Positions 50,201 to 60,300 of a stretch of DNA of 64,000 nt are shown here, in pieces. Made by a program: the position numbers and the translations under genes. Every line of letters begins with the position of its first letter. The stretch's first letter is position 1. This stretch comes from Protonemura montana (lineage: Eukaryota; Arthropoda; Insecta; Plecoptera; Nemouridae), in the NCBI GenBank assembly GCA_947568835.1, contig OX387605.1, forward strand, positions 25,334,784 through 25,398,783, written 5' to 3'. The notes below the pieces were generated by a model. It did no database searches. It was not told the origin of the DNA and saw only the letters and a list, made by a program, of their open reading frames with translations.

Positions 50201-51367
50201 TGAAAACATTGGCCAACTCGAGAATTATCTATCGTGGCTCTTATCTATTCGTACTATCACTTGCCGGTAATTTTCTTAACCACTCCACCATCTACTTCTC
50301 CTTACGCAACGAAGGAGATATGTAACTTGCCGTAAGGTAAAGGCCACTAGCGAGAGATCGTTTTAGTTAGATGCCGGTTGTGGTCTTGATCGCGGTGTAG
50401 AATGGTTAAGTGTTAGTAATTCTGTGTGTATGAGCGAACAGCATAAAAACAACCAACGACATCAAATGGTTTGATCGATTCGTCCAATGTTGATATTTGC
50501 AATAAGTTTGGAACAAGGAGAAAGCAACGAGGAAAGGTCATGTTTTAAATCGCAGTGTGTGAAACTGACGCAGAGATTTGTTTTTACTTTTTATTCAACC
50601 CTCGCCTGTTTTGCGTGAACGAATAAATAATTTTTTTATTTTCAATTTTGTTCCAGTGCGTGAAGGTGAGCTTTACCCCGGATACTCCCGCCGAAGTAAT
50701 CAAGCTGGGAGAGTTTACAGTGTTTTTAGCAGCTCTTTCCACCGAGGTAAGTTGTCCTCCATTGACTTGCCAAGTCGACTAGGATTTTTAAATACAGAGT
50801 CAGCGCTAATACAACTAGCCAGTATAATACTGACATTTACTTTCTACTACTTGGTGGAGCCATCTTATCAAGTAATTTCAGTGTTTAGGAATTAAGCAAT
50901 TCAAGTTACGAAGTTGGATGTTATCGCAGGGCATGCCAGGAGATTTTAGCCCGGTCGCCATGTTCCTTCTGTCAAAAACAATAATCAGAATGAGTTTTAA
51001 TTGCTAAATAGTACGTAACTGCACGAGAGATCGAACTACAATCGCACAAAACAAGGAATATGGCTGCCTCGCAATCCAAGTGGAAGTGCGTAACGAATGG
51101 CTGTCGTTCAAACGTGTCACTTGTTACGGTTCTAGGTCTGTGATTGAACTGTACATATTTGTTGAGCATACCTGTACCAAATATCACATACCTGTACCAA
51201 GAACCTGTACCAAGAACCACGTACCTGTGCCAAGTGATGCCGATGACTCGGCTGAACTTGTAGAGCACCTCTAGCGCCCATGTAACCTGCCTTAATAACT
51301 CTCATGTTCTTGTGTTTTTCAGAATTCCGATGGATCGGTGATTGTTCGTGCCAATTTGCTAGAATAA
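38286..51367 (+). CDS. vret: Vreteno-like protein: RRM, MYND finger, two extended Tudor domains
   Basis: Predicted germline piRNA-pathway scaffold. Coding exons: 38286-38395, 38520-38583, 38687-38805, 38928-39101, 39566-39829, 42264-42357, 43042-43238, 44141-44294, 45024-45080, 45595-45758, 46663-46789, 47298-47444, 48129-48221, 48767-48939, 49613-49745, 50657-50746 and 51323-51367. All joins are GT-AG and in phase, giving 734 residues (fly Vreteno is about 690). An RRM spans roughly 45-115, with LYVKNV and HYYAFINF as RNP2 and RNP1. A low-complexity linker follows, then a complete MYND finger at 298-334. Two eTudor units have cores VFYVDYGN (479-486) and LVYIDYGN (661-668). Tudor domains of this kind bind symmetrically dimethylated arginines on Piwi proteins. 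The order RRM, MYND, Tudor, Tudor is that of Vreteno rather than vertebrate TDRD1, which has four Tudors. The exon 5 start is the one uncertain splice site. Confidence 0.88.
39936..40030 (-). repeat. tRNA-like SINE remnant
   Basis: Read on the minus strand, GTCCAGT, a D-like arm, GGAGATTGGGGTTCGAGTCC (box B) and TTGGACACC resemble the units at 46.3-46.5 kb. The flanking TTTTTGAGAGG...TAGTGTTTTTG corresponds to the arm beyond the tRNA part there. It is a third, more diverged copy of that family, within intron 5 of the vreteno-like gene. Confidence 0.5.
41340..41545 (-). repeat. Interspersed repeat with hammerhead-like core, copy C
   Basis: On the minus strand, CAATGAAGTAAC...GTTACGAAATGTCGAG has a 5-bp stem II (GTAAC/GTTAC), and a diverged family tail follows. 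A further fragment of the tail (TAAAGTAGACATGAGTCTAAA) lies in the plus direction at about 41669-41690. It sits in intron 5 of the vreteno-like gene. Confidence 0.5.
42851..42873. mobile_element. 23-bp palindromic mini-element
   Basis: The same 10-bp ends as the 37477 element surround only three bases (TGC). It lies in intron 6 of the vreteno-like gene. No flanking duplication is visible, so it may be an old insertion or a remnant of a larger copy. Confidence 0.5.
43042..43238 (+). other. vret: MYND zinc-finger exon of the vreteno-like gene
   Basis: Residues 276-340. The zinc ligands are C298, C301, C309, C312, C318, C322, H330 and C334, spaced C-x2-C-x7-C-x2-C-x5-C-x3-C-x7-H-x3-C, an exact MYND pattern. 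MYND fingers bind proline-rich peptides. The linker just before it (VSASVVPQP) is itself proline-containing. Confidence 0.93.
43659..43895. mobile_element. 237-bp MITE with long terminal inverted repeats
   Basis: The left end begins CGTTGAGTGTGCAGG and the right end is its reverse complement. Similarity continues inward through TTCTAGGTAGA, the AGAACGTTAATGTTAA-like block and GAAAGATGGCC. The left terminus is present twice in tandem as 47-bp units (43659-43705 and 43706-43752), the second with one changed base in its end (CGTTGTGTGT). There is no coding capacity, so it is non-autonomous. It sits in intron 7 of the vreteno-like gene. I cannot assign a superfamily. Confidence 0.7.
45024..46789 (+). 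other. vret: First extended Tudor domain
   Basis: Three exons (45024-45080, 45595-45758, 46663-46789) encode residues 393-508. The SN-like part reads KYTAVTVAVPDGSTGWVAVD. The Tudor core runs from GEWFRARV through VFYVDYGNTE to IRSLPAEY. The aromatic residues and the Asn of DYGN needed to bind dimethylarginine are present. Confidence 0.88.
46232..46534. mobile_element. Insertion containing a palindrome of two tRNA-like units
   Basis: AATGCAGTTTGAT occurs at 46219-46231 and again at 46535-46547, a perfect 13-bp direct repeat typical of LINE-driven retrotransposition. Inside, 46279-46537 is a near-perfect inverted repeat with arms of about 115 bp. Each arm is a tRNA-like sequence: 7-bp acceptor stem GTCCAAA/TTTGGGC, D-arm, and GGTTCGAGTCC as box B. 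The anticodon arm lacks the normal 7-base loop with T33, so these are tRNA-derived SINE heads and not working tRNAs. It lies in intron 10 of the vreteno-like gene. Confidence 0.65.
47231..47247. repeat. Short (ATT)n tract
   Basis: Five to six ATT units in intron 11 of the vreteno-like gene, about 50 bp before an exon. Confidence 0.75.
48767..50746 (+). other. vret: Second extended Tudor domain
   Basis: Exons 48767-48939, 49613-49745 and 50657-50746 encode residues 589-720. The unit opens with VFFVCKDNGEFFVQP. The core runs from EEDWSRCKI through LVYIDYGNQT to VRELPKKY, and a closing strand pair follows. The cage residues and Asn668 are kept. The exon layout mirrors the first Tudor unit: both cores begin at an exon whose first base completes a Trp codon, which points to an old internal duplication. 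Confidence 0.88.
51168..51245. repeat. Imperfect tandem repeat, CCTGTACCAAGAACCACGTA-like
   Basis: Four imperfect units of about 18-20 bp in the last intron of the vreteno-like gene, about 80 bp upstream of the terminal exon. Confidence 0.65.
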
Positions 51368-54302
51368 GTTAGAGTTTAATTTTGTCCCCGTCCTGGATTT
51401 GTCGTAGCACAATCCTGTTTCTTATGGTTTTTTACTGTTGAGTTGTAAACCTCTTTGGAGTCTGAACTCATTACTTACGTACAATCTATTGGGGGACCTC
51501 GTTAATGCGAAATCAAGTAGTCCCGAGACATCAAGACGTGTTCTACCGCGGTATTTATTTATTTATTCATTTTTTTCCAAGGAAAAAGTGCAATTTGCAA
51601 GTTAAATACAGGTGGCAGAAAAAATACTAAAATTATTTCATTAACTACCTTTTATTACTAATTCTAACATCTTCTAAAAAATTTTTAATTATTTTACTTT
51701 TCTTCATTCCGTTTCAATCTTTACCCGTTCTATTTTAAAAGGAGGATTTGCCTATGCCATTCTTCATATTATACACATTATAGTCACATTCTCTTCGGGA
51801 CCCAAACTTGTTTTCATCCAATTCTATCTTTTCACTGGACTTTTTCCATCCACTGCTTCCTTTCATGATTTTGAAGAAATTGCACAATCTATACATTTTT
51901 CTCTCTTCTTCTAACGATACCCATCCTAGGTCTTTCATCATAATTGAACATCATTCCCACATTATTACACTTTCCCCATTATCCTTTACAAACAATCTCA
52001 TCTTTTTCATTCTTCCAGTCACTCTTCTTGCTGCCAGTCTTTGTACCTTTTCCAGTTGGTTGGTTTCTGATTTCTTATGGGAATCTCATATAGGTGTTCA
52101 ACAAGTTATTTTATCAAAAGTAAGGTAGAGCTTATTATTTTTCCCTCCTTGCTTTACGTGTTTTTTTTCTAATACCTCTAAACTTTCCATTGTTTGGCCA
52201 TATTGATAGCCGAAATATCTGTCGCTTGTTCAAAAGTAGTCCCAGTTTTTCTCTTAAAGAGCCATAATGGAAATAAAACAAATAATTTGTGTTTTCAGTG
52301 GGAACTTGAAACATATGCTAGTTACAAATACATTTTTTTTAATTTGCTTTTCTGTAGTGAAGCTATTTTGATACTTGATCTGTACACAGAGATTGATCTT
52401 CTCAAGACTTAAAATTTTGATCAGACAAGCACCTCAACAGTCTTCTTTGGTCTCTTGGATTTTGGATTAACGAGGTCTTATGTCCCTTTAGTACTTTCAT
52501 TTCCTTCGTCAGTTCCTATTTTGAGGATTTCTCTTACCTTTCAATACTCGAGTCTAGGACCTTAAATATTATATTATGTTAAATTCGTTCTTGCTGAAAA
52601 TACTGAAAGAGCAGCATTAGTGTGTTGCTAAAAATACCAGCAGAAATAAGTTCAGGTATGACTGTGCATTTTCAAAACAATGTTTTGTGTAGTAGGTGAA
52701 AAAGGCCAGGGGTAATAAGTAACTAATAAGGTATGTAAGTAGTGAAAGAAATTGAATCCACCCAAAATCATTTAATGTATTTTAAATATGTGTATCAATA
52801 GCGGCTGAAAAATTGACTGGACCAGCATCAACCTGCACAGGGAAAACATTTTTCAAGTAGCAGGTGTAAGAGTCGATACCTTAAATTAAAATGCAGTAAA
52901 TGGAAAACAGCTGTCAACCTACAGCCGTTTCACAACAACCTGAGATGTTAGGTTATCGTATGGTGATACATACCTTAAAGAAATCCTCTAGCATTTCCTG
53001 CTCAGGCACTGTGAAACACATTCCAGACTTAAAGCCCATGCTATGTGTTACCGAAAGTTTTAACTGCGTTTAGAACGCCTCAGCGGCTAACGGAGCGTTT
53101 TGATTGATAGTGAAATATACCTTAATAGCTGACGGATCATTTTCTGTGTTTGCTCGAAGATTTTAGGTTGGTAGGTGAATAATAATGAAAATGTTTTATT
53201 CCAACAATAACACAATGTGATTCACCACTAACTCTATTTGAGAGCAATCATCGAAACACTATGTTGTTCACGTAATCACACATGTAGCTCAATGTTAATT
53301 AGAAAATAAGGTGGCTCTAATTTGTGCCATGTATTATTATATTTCGTATTGTGTTTTCGACATCTTGATTACAGCTTTTGGATGTTTCTCGTGGTCTGAA
53401 ACTAGCTATGGTAAAAGAATATATTTTAATGAGACATTTGATAGTTTTCCCAGTTTCATACACAAGGCAGGGCATTTATAATGTTTTGTGGACTGAATAA
53501 ACTAGACTGCTCCAAAGCTGAACACAATAACTGCGTTATTATTTAACATGACTCAATAAAATATTTTGGTAAGTGATGTTCTCAATGGTCCGCTTGACAT
53601 TTTGGTCTACTGTGAAGATTTGCAGTGTTGCAGTGGCCATCGATAAGACTTACCTAGAGTGGTCCTTAAGTAACAGTGGTATTACTGTTACATAGAGTGG
53701 CAGTATATGTTATGGCGACTGGCTACAGTAACGATTGTTTTTAGACTCGCGTCTACTTGATGTAGGCTACCGTAACGTCTCGTGCAATTGGGTACTTTAT
53801 CTTCACTGCACTGTTATGATAAACTAAAACCGAGTTTGCCTGCTCGGAATGCTACCTTGGAAGCACCACCATAATACAGGTTGCTTGCAGTCCTGAAATC
53901 AGCAAACACTCTGGTCTTGTGGAAAAGTGCCACTCTCAGTTGGGATTATATAATCTAGCACCACAGGAATACTGTCAAATGACCACTTTAAGTAGATCCC
54001 AGAGTCCCAGATTTGACCCCCTACTAATTTGAAATCTACTTTCATAGTGGCATACATTAAGTAGAGTTCACGGTAGCCCTTGTACTGTTACTTGGTAATC
54101 TTGTAGTTGAAGATTTATCTTGTGGTTGCAGGCCCGAGTGTTTTATGTTGTTGTTAGCTTGACTTTCTAAACAATTTTAATTATTGTTGCTTAAGAGGGT
54201 CATAAAATCAAATCCACTTATCAGTGACGACTTGCTGAAAAAATAATTGACTTGTTAGCCTATAAAACAGAATTGGAAAGAATTCACTATTCTCAGGAAG
54301 GA
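51368..54302. other. Intergenic region between converging genes
   Basis: It contains the 3' UTR of the vreteno-like gene (end not resolved, no close AATAAA), the LINE fragment at 51735-52130, and AT-rich DNA. AATAAA-like sequences near 53505 and 53555 are too far away to assign. No other coding sequence is seen. Confidence 0.55.
51735..52130 (-). pseudogene. Decayed non-LTR retrotransposon (LINE) fragment
   Basis: Minus-strand frames give NQLEKVQRLAARRVTG and then LGWVSLEEERKMYRLCNFFK. This is the usual C-terminal region of CR1/Jockey-type LINE reverse transcriptases (LEKVQRRAAR ... LGWESLEERR ... FYKI). At least one stop codon interrupts the frame and there is no upstream RT domain, so it is a 5'-truncated dead copy. 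Its exact ends are not visible. Confidence 0.6.
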
Positions 54303-57300
54303 TTAGGAGTTGCGCATGTCGATGTCAGGGTCGAGATGGCCAAAAAGCACCTCCTTAAGCCACTGGGTGTGGGCTGAGACAGCTGTGAATGCCGTACGAT
54401 GTTCGGATTGGCACGCCTGGGAAGATCCACGATGCAATGGCGCGCTGCTCACGATGGCGCGAAGGAAATACCGCAAGCCGCTCACCCGCTGCGCCGGAAA
54501 CACGAGACCACCACCAGAGTCGCCCACACACACGCTCGTCGAGCGACCCTGAAACGGTGGAATTCATCGCTGGGTTGCAGTCAATGTAAGAAGCAGGTAT
54601 CAGAACTTACGCTGTAACAGAACTTCAAGCACAGGTTTCTATGTACTGCCTAGATGTAATACCGTTGAGTGTTAAAATTACTCTTTTTTTTTTTAATTCA
54701 AACAATTTTTGGTTTCTGTTGCACAGTAGTGATTTTCTGCAGGTCAAAATCATGGGATACTTGCTCCAAATATATAGATAAACCCATTCCAGAAAAACAT
54801 TCTGTAAAAAAAAACACTCTTATGGGCTTAAAAAAGTTAAATTATATGGTGAAATAGTGACCCTCAACAATAACTCTGTCGGTTTTCCAGCTAGCGACTC
54901 AAAACGAAAATTTGTATAATCAAATCAAAGAGTGCTAACTTTTAAACATATATATATGCAGGTTGTTTGGTTTTTCTAGTGTATCTACCAGGGAGCTGGA
55001 ACCAGCAAGCGAAGGATGGACGGAGAGCTAGACCAGAAAAATGTGCAATGGAACCGGGATACGAATCCGGGATCTCTCAACTGCTGATCGTGTACTAGCT
55101 ACCAACTGAGCTATCCAGGTACACATATTGGAATAAGAGATCCCCTCAAGAGGGAAGAGGCCGATGTGACTCCTATGAACGAGTACTAAGTCAACTTTAG
55201 ATAAAATCAAAAATAAAAACGCTGCAAACCCCGTCTATATTTCCAGATAAAAACGGAATTCGAGGAAAAATGACGGACAATTCTGTTCATGTGGCTGTTG
55301 AATTAGCATCCTATTCTAGAGTTGCTAAGAACTCCTCATACAAGTTGCCCTGGTCTCTTCTCCCTAAAGGGAATCCTTTAAACCACTCTGCAAAATCTGG
55401 AGTAAGTGTGCCCGGATAACTCAGTTGGTAGAGCACCCAACTGGTAATTGGGAGGTCCTGGGTTTGTATCTCAGTTCAGTTGCAAATTTTTCCAGTCTAG
55501 CTTCCTTTCCAAATATATAAATATATATTAGCACTAGGACACATTCAAAATAAAATTAAAAATGTTGGCAACGAGTACCACACCTGGAACCCGGCGCATA
55601 TCTTGTCTCGAGTGATGTAGGGCTGGAAATGTTCAGGCACCGAGTTGTGACATTCTCGGAATGGCACGAAAGGCAGGTCCACGTAGCGAAGGGTGTCACT
55701 CGGAGCATCTTTTTCGTTTATGCCCCAGCCCGGCACCTGCACCGAAAGCACGACCGGGGTTCAAGACACCTTAGCAAAGCACACCGATGTGTATAGCAAT
55801 GTATATAAATATAACATTTTAGACTTGTCTCCATGCTCTTACATAATATATCATAATATGTACTATGAGTATTTTCTTTGGAAAAATGGAAATAAAGGAA
55901 CAATACAATACAATAGCAGATGGCAGCTGCTGAACATGACCAAGCTTGTCTGAAGCCAATTATTTGCGTAGGTTCTGTATGGGTAGAGGGACAAAGCCCA
56001 GTCCCACACATTTGGCACACCACAAATGGCATTTTAAAGCTGAGATTTATAATAAGTACATAGAGTACATTTTTTCCAAATGCAACCAGGGATCAAATTC
56101 TTAACATTGCTTTAGATGTATGGATATAAGGCCCAGTATAAACAAATTGCTCAAACCCCTGAAGAAGAAACTAGTATATGTTACGAAACTTCAGGAAATT
56201 TAGTAGTCCTTTACTTAGCATTCAAAACCCAGTTCAAATAGTTTTTCTTAAAAATAGTGCTAAGGATAAATCAAGTAGACATGAGTCTAAAAACCATCAT
56301 GGTCAAGAGCAATTCACCGTTCCGTTGCTTCCGCTTGTGAAATGTTGATACTCAAACTCGGTCTCCCAATCGACACAGACGACGCCAACGACCAGGGAAA
56401 GTTGAGCTGGGACTGCCAACTGGAGCACCGCGATATCGTTTTCGAGCTTGCGAACGTTCCCGGCATATCGCTGGGGTATGTGCAGCTTGGCCACGCGGAA
56501 ACGTTGCTCGTCATCGTCTGTAATCTCCCACGTGCGGGAGTGTTTGCCGGCAGCCACGCGGTACTGAGATGCCGGCCATGCGCGCTTCTTCGATTCGCTC
56601 CAAACGCAATGCGCGGCTGTCCCGCAGAGAAAGTGAATATTCAGGGTAATTGCAAAAATAGTTATTATGCATTTTAGAAGCATGGAAAAAATGATCAAAT
56701 AATTATGATAGGACAGTTAAAAAGTAGGAGAGAAATGGGTAAAGTTAATAAATACAGACAAAAGATAAAATTTAATGAATTTATAAGATTTGGATAAAAT
56801 TAAAATGTGTGGAGTGAACTTGGTGAAAGATTAATAGAGGCAAGATAGTAGGTAGAAATGGGCATGAGTTTAAGTTATCTATGAAAGAGAGGAATCAGAT
56901 GTAGAGGAAACTTGAAAAAGGGGACATTTCAGAGCAAGAAATGCCTTCCAGAACACAAGAAAGACACTAGACTAGGGGCATTGACAGTCACGGAGGAGAA
57001 TGTTGCACTGGGGCAGAGTCAAATCACCAGGTGCTCTAGGTGGGCATTTACGAATGTCAAATCAAGAAACTTGAACTTGTAATGCTTTACTATCAGCTGT
57101 TTTTTAAAACTCCAACCTATAAATGAGAACGTGTGAACAACTCTGTTTACCGGTGATGACGAAAGTGGGCGTGACGAGCGTTCCTCCGCAAATGGCCTGG
57201 AACTTCGTTTTGTCCTGTCGAAAAAGCGCCGCGTGCCAAGGAAATTCGGAGCTTGCCGCCTGCTTGCCACCAACCACGGTAGGCCGGGCGCCAACTTCAT

Positions 57301-60300
57301 TCCGGCGGCCACAATCTTGAGGTAAATGTGGCAGAAAGTTAGGGGCAAGGTTCAAGCTCTGTTCAAACATACATCACTAGACATCAATATTCAAACAATA
57401 TTTTAGTAAAGCTCTACTTTTCTCCAAAAAAATTAAGTAATTTTGGGTTAATGCAATTTCAAATATTTTCCTATACATATCTGTATATGTATTTAGATAT
57501 ATTTATGTAATATTGGGGATATATGGGGATGTTGATAGTAAAAAAAAATATATTTACTGATATATGAATATACTGATGTCTCCTGTTGCAGAAAGTATTG
57601 AAGGTACCAGCGAAACTCCTGGGATTAAATTCAAATCACCTGGTACACAGTCGAACAAGTCGCGTGACCATTGCCCATTGGCAGAGCATTGGGCTACCAG
57701 CTGCCCCGGGTGCGGTTCGGGCAGTTGAAAACCGGGCCGGCAGGTGAACCGGGCGGTTGTGCTGGGCGGGACCGGCTTGGTGCAGTCCACCACCGCCCCT
57801 GTCAGCATGCACACCACGTCCAGAGATGCAGAAGTCAACGCCATGCAGGCAGCGCTAGCGCCAAGTAGCGGCACAGGTAGCGGTTTGGCAGCGAAAGACG
57901 CTGAGAAAAGATAACTTTGTTCAAAGGAGGCAAGTATTCCTAGTCCATGGCATGGTTTTTAAATATTTTTCATGATGTCCATTCCAACCAAATTAATGAT
58001 TACATTTTTTTGAAATTACAAAAAATTAAAAAAACTTGTCATTGGTTTTCTTGGACTACAATTTGAGTGTAGTCTTTTGGCTAGGATGTTTCAAGTCTTG
58101 TAAGCAGATTGGGATACTTAAAAAATGTTGCTGCCGAGGTTGTATGCTTGTGCCTGCCATATGAAATTCATAGACAAGCTGTGAAATTTTAAAAGAATGA
58201 ACAATTTGACACTAAGAAAAATTTACTGCACGGTACCTTTATTTGAACCAGATTGCCATAAGGCCATACTCGATTCCCTACAAGGACTTCGTAGACACAT
58301 AGCACTCACTTGCGGTGAAGTGGTGTACATGTGAAGGCCTGGATTCCCCGAACCCGTTGGCCACCACCAAGTAGGCCGAATAATTTCCCGGAGTAGTCAC
58401 CTCTAAATCGTACTTCACGACCACCGTGCTCTGGTTCACGCGTTCCATTGCCCCCAAAGTTTTTACCTCCTGCCATAGACCCTGTGGACAAATTAGATGT
58501 TCCTCGGTTATTATTTAACCTAATTATACGTTTTAGGTTAAAAATGTATATACTTTTCACTTTTCTTGTCTTTTCCAGCCCTTAAAATTTGCATCCCCTA
58601 TAAGATTTTTCCGCTTCGATCACAGATCAGTAAACTCGTACCTGGTCCTAGGTGATCTCTTGTGCTTGGTAGAATCAAACCATGATTGGTAGAGAACAAA
58701 GATTCCATCTTATTTGAGAAGCAAGTACACGAGTAATTGTATCAGAAAGTTGTCGAGCATTGTTTAAAACAACTCACGGCTTAACTGTACAATTCCTGGC
58801 AATTCCTGACCCCACCTTTCTGTGACGAATCTTGAGAGTGGATGTGGGAAGAGGTGTGTAGCTTTCTACGTTCCAGGCCAGCGATGGAAACGATGACAGC
58901 GCCAACATGGGTTGCCCAGGGACGCCTGGAGGGAATAATTAAAGCCATCGTGACCAGCAGTAGGCGTGATACAAATTACAACCACGGGATTGCAAAAGGA
59001 ACAAGACTTCTGGTCTACTTTAAATTGTCAAATTCAGCAACAGTTCTATTCCAGAAGTGAAATTATTCATTTTTGTTGAATGCTGCCCAAAGAAGGACAT
59101 GGTATAGTAGCATACAACCAGTATTTCATACACAATAGCAGAAATAATCCAACAGAAGTGAATTGCCAGAAATGCCCAAACGACATGGAACAAAAGACTA
59201 AAAAAAATGATTTTGTTTTAATTGGTAGTGTAGAAATTGTTAACCATGATTGGTATTTGGAAGAATATGTTGAGCATACAGTTTTTACTCTTACAGTGAA
59301 CTCTCAAATGAAATACTAAACAATAAACATCCTTAAAAATGGCAACAGATATTTTCTTGCAGCTTACAATTATCATGGACTTGTTTCTAAACTACAGAGT
59401 TAAATTATTTTGTGAACGGAAGGTATCACCGCCTTGCGTAGGTACGTTGCTGTGGCCATTACACAACCTCTACACCGACCTGTGATTTGCACGACCTGCG
59501 ACGTGGTTCCCACCGAATTCTTGGCTGTACAAGTGAACTCGGTCAAATCTTCGATGGTGACGTCCTCAAGCCTCAGCCAATAACGTGTTCCGTCCCGCCC
59601 CGAGATGACCAATGGGGAGAGTGCGACAGGAACGTCGTTGCGGCTCCATCGGACGACCGCTTCTGGCCGCGCTTTAACGATGCAGGCGAGTTCTGCCAGG
59701 TGGCCCTCTGCAGAGCGTATGACACTTGCCTCGGCCACCACCGAGGGATTGGCTGGTCATGGGATCAGAGTCTTTAAAAGTATCAATGTTTCACGTAATT
59801 TTCACTGTGATCGGATGAAGATGGTCGAGGCTTTTGGAGATACAATTCTGGTTCCAATGCATTTTGATTACAAAGAACAACACCATAAGCTTTCTCCCTA
59901 ATTCTGCTCCTCTCCCCAACTCGCTCAGCAAGCTGACACAAGAATCTCACAATAATATCTAGCTGCAGCTGAGGAGGATTTTGTTTGACTCGTTCTGATT
60001 GCAAGAAAAAATATTCTTCCAAGCCATTAAATTGAGTGTCTGTGGGATTTTATATTTCCAACCGTGATAGAGCCAAGATGCCAAAACGTGTTTAGATCTC
60101 TCCCACAACGCTAACTTGACAGATGCACTTCAAGGAAACAGTCAATTGAAGATAGTTGACTAAATTTTGAAACCTCTGTATAGCCAATTGTGCAAACACA
60201 GAAATTGCTGCGTCAAATAAATATATAAAATAAAGAAGTATTTTAACAACGTAATGTTGGTTACGCTTACGTCAACAATCGACTCACCTATGACTCGCAA

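Larger units (their letters stand above)
54303..57315 (-). other. Chymotrypsin-fold protease domain
   Basis: Four exons encode residues 676-962. The expected activation site reads GARPT then VVGGK (688/689). P1 is therefore Thr, not Arg or Lys. The triad is H733, D791 and S892. The residue three before the GD of GDSGG gives Ser at chymotrypsin position 189 (S886), where trypsins have Asp. C677 can pair with C811, as in two-chain proteases. GDSGGG replaces the usual GDSGGP. The enzyme should be active but not trypsin-like. Confidence 0.88.

Noticed and set aside
59080-59319. 79-codon plus-strand frame inside a protease intron
   Set aside because: AT-rich, no motif, antisense to the gene. No support as a gene.
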